From positions 80,075 to 144,074 of the forward strand of contig NZ_JAFCTX010000009.1 of assembly GCF_049896245.1 (NCBI RefSeq): DNA of 64,000 bases. Direction: 5' to 3'. This DNA comes from Cypionkella sp049896245. Its GTDB lineage: Bacteria > Pseudomonadota > Alphaproteobacteria > Rhodobacterales > Rhodobacteraceae. A program made the position numbers and the translations under genes. Positions 34,396 to 41,991 of the stretch are shown here, one piece after another. Positions within the stretch are counted from its first letter, which is position 1. Every line of letters begins with the position of its first letter. A model generated the notes under the pieces. The model searched no databases, was not told where the DNA came from, and saw nothing but the letters and a program-made list of their open reading frames with translations.

Positions 34396-36429
34396 TCAAA
34401 CAAATCGACGAGGCACCTTGTCGTCATAGTGGCGTTCAAACACCTTTGTGTCGCCTTCCCAAGCGGTCAGGCTGGCTTTCAGATGCAGATGGCTGGCGGT
34501 GGCGTTCATCTCAGCCCAAGCGTATGTTTTCACAGACCAATCACCGCGAGATTGCCGCTGCTCCCAAGTATGCACAGCCCGCGCCGATAAGGGATCATCG
34601 GGGTGAATTTCCCACAACTCTGTCATAGACTCACCGGTGCAAAGCCCGTGCGAAAGGTTCTCCACATCGCCAAAATCATCGCTGATCACCAAGGCAGTGG
34701 TGCCTGAAATCAAGTCGGTTTCGATTTTGCGCGTGGTCTTGCCCGCCCGCAACACCCTGTGCGCCCAAGGCTTTGCCGCCTCAGGGCTTGGCGGCTCCCA
34801 CTCATTTTCGCTGCCCTGATGCACCGGCAGATCAAGGCTGCCCGCCGTCACGGTCAAAGTCGCAGGCCGCGGCGAAGGCCACAGGAACGGCCAATAAGTC
34901 GTAGACAGTGCCAGCCGCAGATGGTGCCCAGCCGCCAACCGATACGCCATCTGGTCGATGTCAAACGCCACCTCAACCGCCTGCCCCAAAGGCATAGGTG
35001 CCGGGTCTTCCATGCTGTTGCGGTGGCAAAGATTGAGCATGCCATGCGCGATCCGCACAGACGATCCATCGGGCGCGACATCGCACAACCGCGCCACCAC
35101 GAAGCCCAAGGGTTGATCGCTGGAAAGCGTCAGGCGCAACCGCGCCGCCCCCAACAAATCCAACGGCTCACCCAACACCGGTCCATCAAAACACACCGAA
35201 AGCGCATCATCGCTCGCCTGATCCCCCGGCATTTCCGCATTCAGCCCCATCGGGAAAAACTCACCAGTGTGCATGCCAAGATGCTGCGGCGTGTTCACCG
35301 AAACACTAAATGCCCCGGTTTCATCTGTTCCTAAATATCCTCGGGAGGGGTTTGGGGAGGGCGAACCGCCCTCCCCAGCGCCAGCCCCAAGCGCCAAAAC
35401 CTGCCGTGATACCCGCGCCGAAGGCCAAGCCGCCTCCGCCACCCAATGCCCCGCCCGGTGCTTCGCCGACGCATCCGGGACCTCGGAATGGATCATATAG
35501 GCCCGGTAGGCCGGATCATGCTCCGCCCCATTCTCAATGCCCTTCAACCAGCGATCCCACCAGCGCAGTGCCACCTGCAAAAACCCAATCGCCGGGCCGG
35601 GAACCGCCGTGTGTGGATATTGATGCACCCAAGGCCCGACAATACCCTGCACAGGCGCAGGCACATTTTCGACCAGATGCGCCACGGTGTTCATATAATT
35701 ATCCGCCCAACCGCCCCAAGACAGCACAGGCACCGTCATCCGGCTGTAATCCTCCGACACCGAGCCGTGCTTCCAATAGTCGTTCTTCTCCTGCATCTCC
35801 GCCCAGCGCGGAGCCAACCACGGCTCTGCGTCCAACCGCTTCAACCACATCTCACGCCAATCCGGGCGCAACACCGGGTCCGGGGGCCTGCTGGAATACG
35901 ACAGCATCACCGCCCCCCAGCCAAAATTCTCGCCCAGCAAACAGCCGCCCTTATAGTGAATATCATCGGCAAACCGATCGGTGGTCGAGCACACTGACAT
36001 CACCGCCTTCAGTGCCGGGGGCTGCAAATACGCCGTCTGCAAGCAGTTAAACCCGCCCCAGCTTTTGCCCATCATCCCCACCGCGCCCGAGCACCATTGC
36101 TGCCCAGCCAGCCATTCAATCACCTCGCAAGCGTCCGCCAATTCCTGAATGGTATATTCATCACTCATCAGCCCGTCGCTGTCGCCATTGCCGCGCATAT
36201 CCACCCGCACGCAGGCATAGCCATGCCCGGCCACATAAGCGTGCATCATCTCATCACGCGGCAAAGTCCCGTCGCGCTTGCGGTAGGGGATGTATTCCAA
36301 CACCGCAGGCACTGGGCCAGACGCCTCAGGTCGCCACACCCGCGCCGACAAACGGCAGCCGTCGGAAAGCACGATCCCGATGTCGGGATCATCGGTAATC
36401 GCAAAGGGAAACTCGGTTACAATCTTCAT
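34396..36429 (-). CDS. CocE/NonD family (X-Pro dipeptidyl-peptidase S15) hydrolase
   Basis: A 677-residue serine hydrolase. The N-terminal alpha/beta domain has VLEYIPYRKRDGT near 43 and the nucleophile Ser123 in MMGKSWGGFNC; the C-terminal half is the jelly-roll seen in the cocaine-esterase group. Such enzymes cleave acyl esters, amides or X-Pro dipeptides. Residues about 352-371 are encoded by dispersed repeat R3, which sits in frame at the linker before the C-terminal domain, reading Gly/Ser/Pro-rich SPSPNPSRGYLGTDETG. No signal peptide is seen. It is divergent from betC and upstream of the ABC operon. Confidence 0.85.
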   Translation of the reverse strand: MKIVTEFPFAITDDPDIGIVLSDGCRLSARVWRPEASGPVPAVLEYIPYRKRDGTLPRDEMMHAYVAGHGYACVRVDMRGNGDSDGLMSDEYTIQELADACEVIEWLAGQQWCSGAVGMMGKSWGGFNCLQTAYLQPPALKAVMSVCSTTDRFADDIHYKGGCLLGENFGWGAVMLSYSSRPPDPVLRPDWREMWLKRLDAEPWLAPRWAEMQEKNDYWKHGSVSEDYSRMTVPVLSWGGWADNYMNTVAHLVENVPAPVQGIVGPWVHQYPHTAVPGPAIGFLQVALRWWDRWLKGIENGAEHDPAYRAYMIHSEVPDASAKHRAGHWVAEAAWPSARVSRQVLALGAGAGEGGSPSPNPSRGYLGTDETGAFSVSVNTPQHLGMHTGEFFPMGLNAEMPGDQASDDALSVCFDGPVLGEPLDLLGAARLRLTLSSDQPLGFVVARLCDVAPDGSSVRIAHGMLNLCHRNSMEDPAPMPLGQAVEVAFDIDQMAYRLAAGHHLRLALSTTYWPFLWPSPRPATLTVTAGSLDLPVHQGSENEWEPPSPEAAKPWAHRVLRAGKTTRKIETDLISGTTALVISDDFGDVENLSHGLCTGESMTELWEIHPDDPLSARAVHTWEQRQSRGDWSVKTYAWAEMNATASHLHLKASLTAWEGDTKVFERHYDDKVPRRFV
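35319..35376 (-). repeat. Dispersed repeat R3, inside the CocE gene
   Basis: The core at 35319-35345 (begins TTTCATCTGTTCCTAAATAT) is identical over 27 bases to repeat R7 at 44171-44197. A 10-bp GC hairpin (35354-35363 with 35367-35376) follows, as in other copies. It is read through in frame. Confidence 0.85.
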
Positions 36430-36609
36430 TACGGTTCCCTTTTGACTTCGCGCGTATCAGGCGATGCGAAGCCCCTGAAATCCGTTCCTCAAGCGGCGCT
36501 TTGGAAGCCGTTTGCGACGCAGCGTCACATTCGAGCAAAATGCCCCCTTGCAACGCAAACCCAAGCGCGCCACCACTTTCGCGCACAGCAAAACTGCAAA
36601 GGAACCACC

Positions 36610-38118
36610 ATGACAACCCGCCCGAATATCCTGATTGTCATGGTGGATCAGCTGACGGGCACCCTGTTTGACGATGGCCCCGCCGCCTTCCTGCACGCCC
36701 CCAATCTGCGCCGCCTCGCCGATCATTCGGTGCGCTTTGCCAATGCCTATACCGCCTCGCCGCTCTGCGCGCCCGCACGTGCCGCCTTCATGTCAGGTGC
36801 CCTACCCCGTCGCACCCGCGTCTACGACAACGCCGCCGAGTTCGCCTCTGACATTCCCACCTATGCGCATCATTTGCGCCGCGCGGGCTATTACACCTGC
36901 CTCTCCGGCAAGATGCACTTCGTCGGCCCCGACCAGATGCACGGCTTTGAGGACCGCCTGACCACCGACATTTACCCCGCCGATTTCGGCTGGACCCCAG
37001 ACTACCGCAAACCCGGCGAACGCATCGACTGGTGGTATCACAACTTAGGCTCCGTCACCGGCGCAGGCGTGGCCGAAATCACCAACCAACTCGAATACGA
37101 CGATGACGTCTGCCATCAAACGGTGCAGAAAATCTACGACCTCTCGCGCGGGCTTGAACCCCGCCCGTGGTGCCTGACCGCCAGTTTCACCCATCCACAC
37201 GACCCGTTCGTCGCCCGCAAGAAATACTGGGATCTCTACAACGACGCACCGGAACTAGAACCGCCAACACCGCTGGCCTATGAAGACATGGACCCGCACT
37301 CCAAACGTCTGATGGACGCCTGCGATTGGCGCGGGCTGGAAGTCACCCCCGCCCACATCCGCCGCGCCCGCCAAGGCTATTTCGCCAATATCTCCTACGT
37401 CGATGCCAAAATCGGCGAGATATTTGAAGCACTTGAGGCCACACGCCAAGAAGCCGTCGTGATCTTCGTCTCCGACCACGGCGAAATGCTGGGCCGCCGC
37501 GGCCTCTGGTTCAAAATGAACTTTTTTGAGGGCGCATCCCGCGTCCCCCTGATTATCTCCGCCCCCGGCCTGAAGCCGCAACGCATCGACACCGCCGTCT
37601 CGACCATCGACCTCACCCCCACCCTCTGCGATCTGGCCGGGATTTCGATGCAAGAAGTCATGCCCTGGACCGACGGCGAAAGCCTGCTGCCCCTCGCTAA
37701 AGGCACCCCGCGCACCAGCCCGGTGGCGATGGAATACGCCGCCGAAGGCAGCATCACCCCAATGGTCGCGCTGCGCTTGGGCGCGTGGAAATATATCCAC
37801 TGCCCCGCCGATCCCGATCAACTCTACGATCTGGCGTCAGACCCGGATGAAAACACCAACCTCGCCGCCGACCCCCGCGCCGCCGAAGTCCTCGCGCATT
37901 TTCAAACCCTCACCCAAGACCGCTGGGACATCCCCGCCTATGACGCCGAAGTCCGCCAGAGCCAAGCCCGCCGCTGGGTGGTCTACGAGGCCCTGCGCAA
38001 CGGGGCCTATTACCCCTGGGATCACCAACCCCTGCGCGCCGCCTCCGAGCGGTATATGCGCAACCACATGGATCTGAACGTGCTGGAAGACACCAAACGC
38101 TTCCCGCGCGGGGAGTAA
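36610..38118 (+). CDS. betC: Choline-sulfatase BetC
   Basis: A 502-residue type I sulfatase that hydrolyses choline-O-sulfate to choline and sulfate. The formylglycine signature is SPLCAPARAAFMSG, with Cys53 and Arg57 (C-x-P-x-R). PNILIVMVDQLTG at the start holds metal-binding Asp residues, and VIFVSDHGEMLGRRGLWFK is the typical second metal region; the latter and the DNAAEF stretch are typical of BetC. Cytoplasmic, no signal peptide. AAGGA lies seven bases before ATG 36610. It requires a formylglycine-generating system, not in the window. No betI or betB is adjacent. Confidence 0.88.
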   Translation: MTTRPNILIVMVDQLTGTLFDDGPAAFLHAPNLRRLADHSVRFANAYTASPLCAPARAAFMSGALPRRTRVYDNAAEFASDIPTYAHHLRRAGYYTCLSGKMHFVGPDQMHGFEDRLTTDIYPADFGWTPDYRKPGERIDWWYHNLGSVTGAGVAEITNQLEYDDDVCHQTVQKIYDLSRGLEPRPWCLTASFTHPHDPFVARKKYWDLYNDAPELEPPTPLAYEDMDPHSKRLMDACDWRGLEVTPAHIRRARQGYFANISYVDAKIGEIFEALEATRQEAVVIFVSDHGEMLGRRGLWFKMNFFEGASRVPLIISAPGLKPQRIDTAVSTIDLTPTLCDLAGISMQEVMPWTDGESLLPLAKGTPRTSPVAMEYAAEGSITPMVALRLGAWKYIHCPADPDQLYDLASDPDENTNLAADPRAAEVLAHFQTLTQDRWDIPAYDAEVRQSQARRWVVYEALRNGAYYPWDHQPLRAASERYMRNHMDLNVLEDTKRFPRGE

Positions 38119-38159
38119 CCAAGGCGAATTTCAAGGCAAGACGAAATTCGGGACGCGCG

Positions 38160-38192
38160 GCGCTGTTGGGCTTTATTCTGCAACAACAGCGC
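38160..38192 (+). terminator. Possible terminator of betC
   Basis: GCGCTGTTG (38160-38168) pairs perfectly with CAACAGCGC (38184-38192) over a 15-base loop; only a weak T-rich tail follows. Confidence 0.4.
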
Positions 38193-38208
38193 AGTCTTTA
38201 CTCTCGAA

Positions 38209-38242
38209 GCCTCCGGCGGGAGTATTTCAAAAAGAGCAACTG
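38209..38242 (+). repeat. Dispersed repeat R4
   Basis: GCCTCCGGCGGGAGTATTTC followed by AAAAAGAGCAACTGC. A 25-base stretch is identical to repeat R9 (52551-52590). It forms the left end of an inverted pair with R5. Confidence 0.8.
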
Positions 38243-38342
38243 CTCAAAGTCGGTTGCACCTTATCCGTCTCAAACAGCCATGCAGATTTCAAAAGGATTG
38301 CGGTTTCAGAATAATCTCAAAACCAGCACTATCGCACAAAAC

Positions 38343-38417
38343 CACAACATGTTGTGTAGAACAGCCCTCAAAAGCTGTCAAAACACAAGTCTCTCCCCGC
38401 TGGGAAAGAATTTCAGC
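38343..38417. repeat. Palindrome-hairpin element, copy 2
   Basis: CACAACATGTTGTG (38343-38356), 27 bases, then a 34-base block from 38384 that matches copy 1 at 27 positions and contains CCC-CGCT-GGG. The spacing differs from copy 1 by exactly ten bases. It lies between inverted repeats R4 and R5. Confidence 0.7.
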
Positions 38418-38464
38418 AATTAAATCCGCAGCACAACAGCTGCCAGGCAAGCTGCATTTGGGAA

Positions 38465-38500
38465 TTTGCTCTTTCCCAAATACTCCCGCCGGAGGCATCC
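38465..38500 (-). repeat. Dispersed repeat R5
   Basis: Reverse-strand copy: on the minus strand it reads GCCTCCGGCGGGAGTATTTG then GGAAAGAGCAAA. It is the inverted partner of R4, about 220 bases away. Confidence 0.8.
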
Positions 38501-38590
38501 AACCTATCCCCCATACCACGCCCATCGTCACGCCCCGGCAGCGCCACCGAGTGGTGGCTCGATGCCACCCGAGGCGGCACACCGTTCAGG

Positions 38591-40204
38591 TCAACGCGCG
38601 TCCGTCAGCACCCGCTGCGCCCCGATCCAGCCCATCAACATCGCAGGCGCGTTGGTGTTACCCGCGATCAGGTTCGGAAACGCGCTGGCGTCAATCACCC
38701 GCAAGCCCTGCACCCCATGCACGCGCAACCCTGCATCCACCACCGATGTGCTTGCATCCCGCCCCATCCGCGCCGTGCAACTCGGGTGATACACCGTGCC
38801 AGAGCGTTGGCGGAAATCGGCGATCAGATCGGCGTCGCTTTGCACCGCTGGCCCCGGTCGCAACTCCTCGGCAATCAGGCTCGCCAAAGCCGGTTGTGCC
38901 GCGATATGGCGCAGGTATTTCACCGCTGCCAGCATCTCGGCCACATCATGCTCGGTTGAAAACGCGTTGGCGGTGATCACCGGATGCGCCAGCGGGTCGG
39001 CAGAGTTGATATGGATATGCCCGCGTGAGGTTGGGCGGCAGTTGGAAAGCCCGATCGACATGCCAGGAAAGGGGTCGGGTGTCAGCAAGGGCCGCTCTCC
39101 GGCCTTCGGCAGCAGGGTGGAAAACGCCTGCAAATAAAGCTGCATATTCGGTCGGTCCAGATCGGCGCTGGTTTTGAAAAACCCACCCGCATGGTTGATC
39201 GACTTCGCCAGCGGCCCAGCCCCGGTCAGGAAATACTGCGCCCCGGCGAACAATTTCCCCCACCACGGCCGCAGCAGATCATTATAGGTCGCAACCTTCA
39301 TCCGCCAGGTATAGTTGACACCCTGATGGTCGCTTAAGTGATCGCCAACGTTCGGATTATCGACCAGCACCGGAATATTCAGCCCCGACAGCAGCGCCCC
39401 CGGCCCCACCCCCGACAGTTGCAACAGTTGTGGCGAGTTGATCGCCCCCCCTGCCAAAATCACTTCCGCATTGCAGCGCAGATCGACCCGCTCACCCCTG
39501 CGCAGATATTCCACCCCCACCGCCCGCTTACCTTCAAACAACACCCGCGTCACCTGCGCGCCGGTGATCACCTGCACATTGGTCCGCTTCATCGCCGGCC
39601 GCAAAAACGCCCGCGCCGCCGAGTTCCTGCGCGCATTCTTAATGGTCATCTGATAGGTGCCAGCACCCTCCTGCTCAGCCCCATTGAAATCGCGGTTATA
39701 GCCCAGCCCTGCCTGACCGCAGGCCTTGATGTAATCCTCGACCAGCCAATGCAGCCCTTTGCGGTTCTCGGAAATAAACAACGGGCCGCCCTTGCCGCGA
39801 TATTCATCCGCCCCTGCCTCGGTATCCTCCATCGCCTTGTAGGCAGCCAGACACTCATCCCAGCCCCAACCCGAATTCTCCGCCCCCCATTCGGCATAAT
39901 CCGCGCGATGGCCGCGAATATAGACCATCGCGTTGATCGACGACGACCCCCCCAGCAATTTACCCCGAGGCCAATGATCACGTTGCCCGTTTAACCCCGG
40001 GTCGGGCTCGGTCTGATACATCCAGTTCACTGACGGATCGTAGAACAACTTGCCGTAGCCCAACGGCAGATGCACAAAAAACCGAAGGTCCGTGCCCCCC
40101 GCTTCCAGCACCACGACCTTATGCTTGCCCGATTGCGACAAACGCTCGGCAAGCACCGACCCCGCCGAACCAGAGCCCACAATGATGTAATCCGCGTCTT
40201 GCAT
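38591..40204 (-). CDS. GMC-family FAD oxidoreductase, choline-dehydrogenase-like
   Basis: A 537-residue flavoprotein of the glucose-methanol-choline family. The FAD-binding beta-alpha-beta is YIIVGSGSAGSVLAERL; PRGKLLGGSSSINAMVYIRG and GGAINSPQLLQLSGVGP are the two GMC signatures; the active-site His is in GTVYHPSCTARMG and the C-terminal GNTNAPAMLMG completes it. It should oxidise an alcohol to an aldehyde. Choline is a sensible substrate given betC next door, but BetA itself cannot be claimed; other alcohol dehydrogenases look alike. GAGGAG six bases before ATG 40204 sets the start. Confidence 0.85.
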   Translation of the reverse strand: MQDADYIIVGSGSAGSVLAERLSQSGKHKVVVLEAGGTDLRFFVHLPLGYGKLFYDPSVNWMYQTEPDPGLNGQRDHWPRGKLLGGSSSINAMVYIRGHRADYAEWGAENSGWGWDECLAAYKAMEDTEAGADEYRGKGGPLFISENRKGLHWLVEDYIKACGQAGLGYNRDFNGAEQEGAGTYQMTIKNARRNSAARAFLRPAMKRTNVQVITGAQVTRVLFEGKRAVGVEYLRRGERVDLRCNAEVILAGGAINSPQLLQLSGVGPGALLSGLNIPVLVDNPNVGDHLSDHQGVNYTWRMKVATYNDLLRPWWGKLFAGAQYFLTGAGPLAKSINHAGGFFKTSADLDRPNMQLYLQAFSTLLPKAGERPLLTPDPFPGMSIGLSNCRPTSRGHIHINSADPLAHPVITANAFSTEHDVAEMLAAVKYLRHIAAQPALASLIAEELRPGPAVQSDADLIADFRQRSGTVYHPSCTARMGRDASTSVVDAGLRVHGVQGLRVIDASAFPNLIAGNTNAPAMLMGWIGAQRVLTDAR

Positions 40205-40320
40205 ATCCGGCTCCTCAGCGTCCCGGGCAGCGACCGGGCTTCGCGTTTGTAACGGGGCAATGACGCAGCCCCTTGCCAAGGCGCGACAAAATGTGTCGGT
40301 ATTGCCAACTGCCGCAGCTC

Positions 40321-40349
40321 TTGCATCGCACCCCCCGCCCCGGCATAGT
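40321..40349 (+). promoter_or_regulatory. Possible promoter of gdx
   Basis: TTGCAT and CATAGT with a 17-base spacer would start transcription near 40356, four bases before the first riboswitch hairpin. Weak -35, fair -10. Confidence 0.35.
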
Positions 40350-40357
40350 TGACCAAT

Positions 40358-40418
40358 GTGCAGGACGGCCTGCGGCATTTGCACCGCTTCGGGACGGCCC
40401 GGTTTGCTGATGAGGGCC
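40358..40418 (+). promoter_or_regulatory. Guanidine-II (mini-ykkC) riboswitch
   Basis: Two small hairpins each close an ACGG loop: GCAGG-ACGG-CCTGC (40360-40373) and CGGG-ACGG-CCCG (40390-40401), the defining pattern of guanidine-II riboswitches (paired ACGR-loop stems). GGCCC at 40396-40400, part of the second hairpin, is exactly complementary to GGGCC at 40414-40418, which overlaps the ribosome site GAGGG. Ligand-stabilised hairpins would therefore free the ribosome site and turn translation on. The gene downstream is a guanidinium exporter, as expected. Confidence 0.85.
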
Positions 40419-40420
40419 AA

Positions 40421-40741
40421 ATGGCTTGGATTTATCTGACGATCGCCGGACTGCTCGAAGTGGTCTGGGCCTATTACATGAAGAAATCCGAAGGTTTCAC
40501 ACTGCTGACCCCCAGCCTGATCACGCTGGTCGCGATGGCCGCCAGCTTTGGCCTGCTCGCTTTGGCGATGCGCAGCCTGCCTTTGGGCACCGCTTACACG
40601 ATCTGGACCGGCATCGGGGCGGTTGGCGCCTTCATCCTCGGCATCGTGTTTTTGGGTGAAGCCGCAACGCCAATGCGCCTGATCGCAGCAGCCCTGATCG
40701 TCAGCGGCTTGGTGCTGATGAAACTCGCCAGCCCACATTAA
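40421..40741 (+). CDS. gdx: Guanidinium exporter Gdx (SugE-type SMR transporter)
   Basis: A 106-residue four-span small multidrug resistance protein of the Gdx subtype, which exchanges guanidinium for protons. IAGLLEVVWAYYMKKSEGFT holds the central Glu13 and the Gdx-type W-A/x-x-x-K-x-x-x-G-F pattern; LPLGTAYTIWTGIGAVGAF and the C-terminal NPMRL-like TPMRLIAAALIVSG agree with SugE/Gdx. GAGGG lies four bases before the ATG at 40421, so a longer start is rejected. The guanidine-II riboswitch upstream supports the substrate. Confidence 0.93.
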   Translation: MAWIYLTIAGLLEVVWAYYMKKSEGFTLLTPSLITLVAMAASFGLLALAMRSLPLGTAYTIWTGIGAVGAFILGIVFLGEAATPMRLIAAALIVSGLVLMKLASPH

Positions 40742-40795
40742 CGGCGGCTTTTCACGGCAGCGGCGCTATGCTGCGGGCATCAACGGAGGTGTCCA

Positions 40796-41164
40796 ATGCG
40801 CGTCATGGTGATCGTCAAATCCACCGCAGACAGTGAGCTGGGCCTGATGCCTTCACCCGCGGCATGGGCGGCGATGGAGGCCTTTAACGACTCACTCGAA
40901 GCCGCAGGCATCACCCGCGCGATGGGTGGGCTGAAACCGTCCAGCTTGGGCAAAAGAATCCGCTTTGACGGCAGCGGGCGCATGATCACCGACGGCCCCT
41001 TCGCCGCCACCAATGAGGTGATCGCGGGCTTCTGGATTTGGGAGGTGAAGGATATTGCCGAGGCGGTGGATTGGGTCACACGCTGCCCCAACCCGATGCC
41101 CGGCCCGTCGGAGATCGAAATCCGGCCGTTTTACGAGGACGCTGATGTCCTGATCCCCAGTTGA
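40796..41164 (+). CDS. YciI family (DGPF domain) protein
   Basis: A 122-residue ferredoxin-like fold protein with the DGPF signature in GSGRMITDGPFAATNEVIAGFW and an N-terminal RVMVIVKSTADSE strand. YciI-like proteins are often next to ECF sigma genes; none is here. Function is unproven; a His/Asp dyad seen in YciI is not obvious. GGAGG lies before the ATG. It follows gdx by 54 bases and could be cotranscribed. Confidence 0.82.
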   Translation: MRVMVIVKSTADSELGLMPSPAAWAAMEAFNDSLEAAGITRAMGGLKPSSLGKRIRFDGSGRMITDGPFAATNEVIAGFWIWEVKDIAEAVDWVTRCPNPMPGPSEIEIRPFYEDADVLIPS

Positions 41165-41195
41165 TCGCACCGCTGCGGCGCGTTCTGGTCGAGGG

Positions 41196-41990
41196 CTACT
41201 TGCCCTTCCACACTGGATCGCGCTTTTCGGCAAAAGCCTTCGCGCCCTCCAGCTGATCTTCGGAGGAATACAACTTGTCCACCGTCGGCAGCAGCCGCTT
41301 GGACACCCGGTTCAGTGCGTCTTGGAAGCGCATATTTTCGGCCTCGCGCACCACTTCCTTGATCGCGGCATAGACCAACGGCGGACCGGATTCCAGCAGC
41401 CGCGCCAAAGCCCAAGCCTTTGGCAGCAAATTCTCGGATGTGGTGATTTCCTTCACGATCCCCCAGCGCAACGCCTCCTCGGCGTCAAACCAACGCCCGG
41501 TCAAAAGCAGGTCCATCGCGACGTGATAGGGGATACGTTTGGGCAGTTTGATGCTCGCGGCATCGGCCACCGTGCCAGAGCGGATTTCCGGCAAGGCAAA
41601 GGTCGCATTGGCCGAGCACAGGATCAGATCGGCGCTCAAAGCCAGTTCCAACCCGCCGCCGCAGCAAATCCCGTTCACCGCCGCGATAACCGGCTTGTTC
41701 AGGTTCGGCAATTCCTGCAAGCCGCCAAAGCCGCCCACGCCGTAATCGCCATCCACCGCATCGCCATCCGCCGCAGCCTTCAAATCCCAACCGGGGCAGA
41801 AGAATTTCTCACCCTGCGCCCGCAGGATACAGATGCGCAAACTGTCATCATCGCGGAAATCCCGAAACACCTGCCCCATCACCTGGCTGGTTTTCAGGCT
41901 GATCGCATTGGCTTTCGGAGCGTCCAGCGTAACCTCCAGAATAGCCCCCTCACGCCGGGTTTTGATCGGACCTTCGGTTCGCATTTCCAT
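41196..41990 (-). CDS. caiD: Enoyl-CoA hydratase, carnitinyl-CoA dehydratase (CaiD) type
   Basis: A 264-residue crotonase-fold enzyme. The oxyanion segments are visible: GEKFFCPGWDLKAA near 60 and NGICCGGGLELALSADLILC near 108, with ALPEIRSGTVADAAS near 133. A Glu in PEIRSG fits the CaiD active site, where crotonobetainyl-CoA and carnitinyl-CoA are interconverted. The carnitine context supports this; a general enoyl-CoA hydratase is the alternative. It begins one base after the stop of the CoA-ligase gene, so both are in one operon. Confidence 0.82.
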   Translation of the reverse strand: MEMRTEGPIKTRREGAILEVTLDAPKANAISLKTSQVMGQVFRDFRDDDSLRICILRAQGEKFFCPGWDLKAAADGDAVDGDYGVGGFGGLQELPNLNKPVIAAVNGICCGGGLELALSADLILCSANATFALPEIRSGTVADAASIKLPKRIPYHVAMDLLLTGRWFDAEEALRWGIVKEITTSENLLPKAWALARLLESGPPLVYAAIKEVVREAENMRFQDALNRVSKRLLPTVDKLYSSEDQLEGAKAFAEKRDPVWKGK

Positions 41991-41991
41991 C

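Larger units (their letters stand above)
38119..38590. other. 472-base convergent intergenic region with layered repeats
   Basis: Between betC and the GMC gene lie, in order, a CGAATTTC/GAAATTCG inverted repeat (38126-38151), a possible terminator hairpin (38160-38192), repeat R4, the palindrome-hairpin element copy 2, and repeat R5 in opposite orientation. No coding sequence is convincing. Confidence 0.7.

Noticed and set aside
20663..38356. CACAACATGTTGTG as an NrdR or LexA operator
   Set aside because: Both copies lie between the 3' ends of convergent genes and no second matching box is spaced as NrdR pairs are; no ribonucleotide reductase or SOS gene is near.
28000..40000. A dif recombination site expected if the skew flip marks the terminus
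   Set aside because: I searched by eye for the usual ATAATGTATATTATG-like core and found none; this leaves the terminus idea unproven.
40349..40420. Longer N-terminus for Gdx
   Set aside because: It would run through the riboswitch hairpins; homology and the ribosome site both place the start at 40421.
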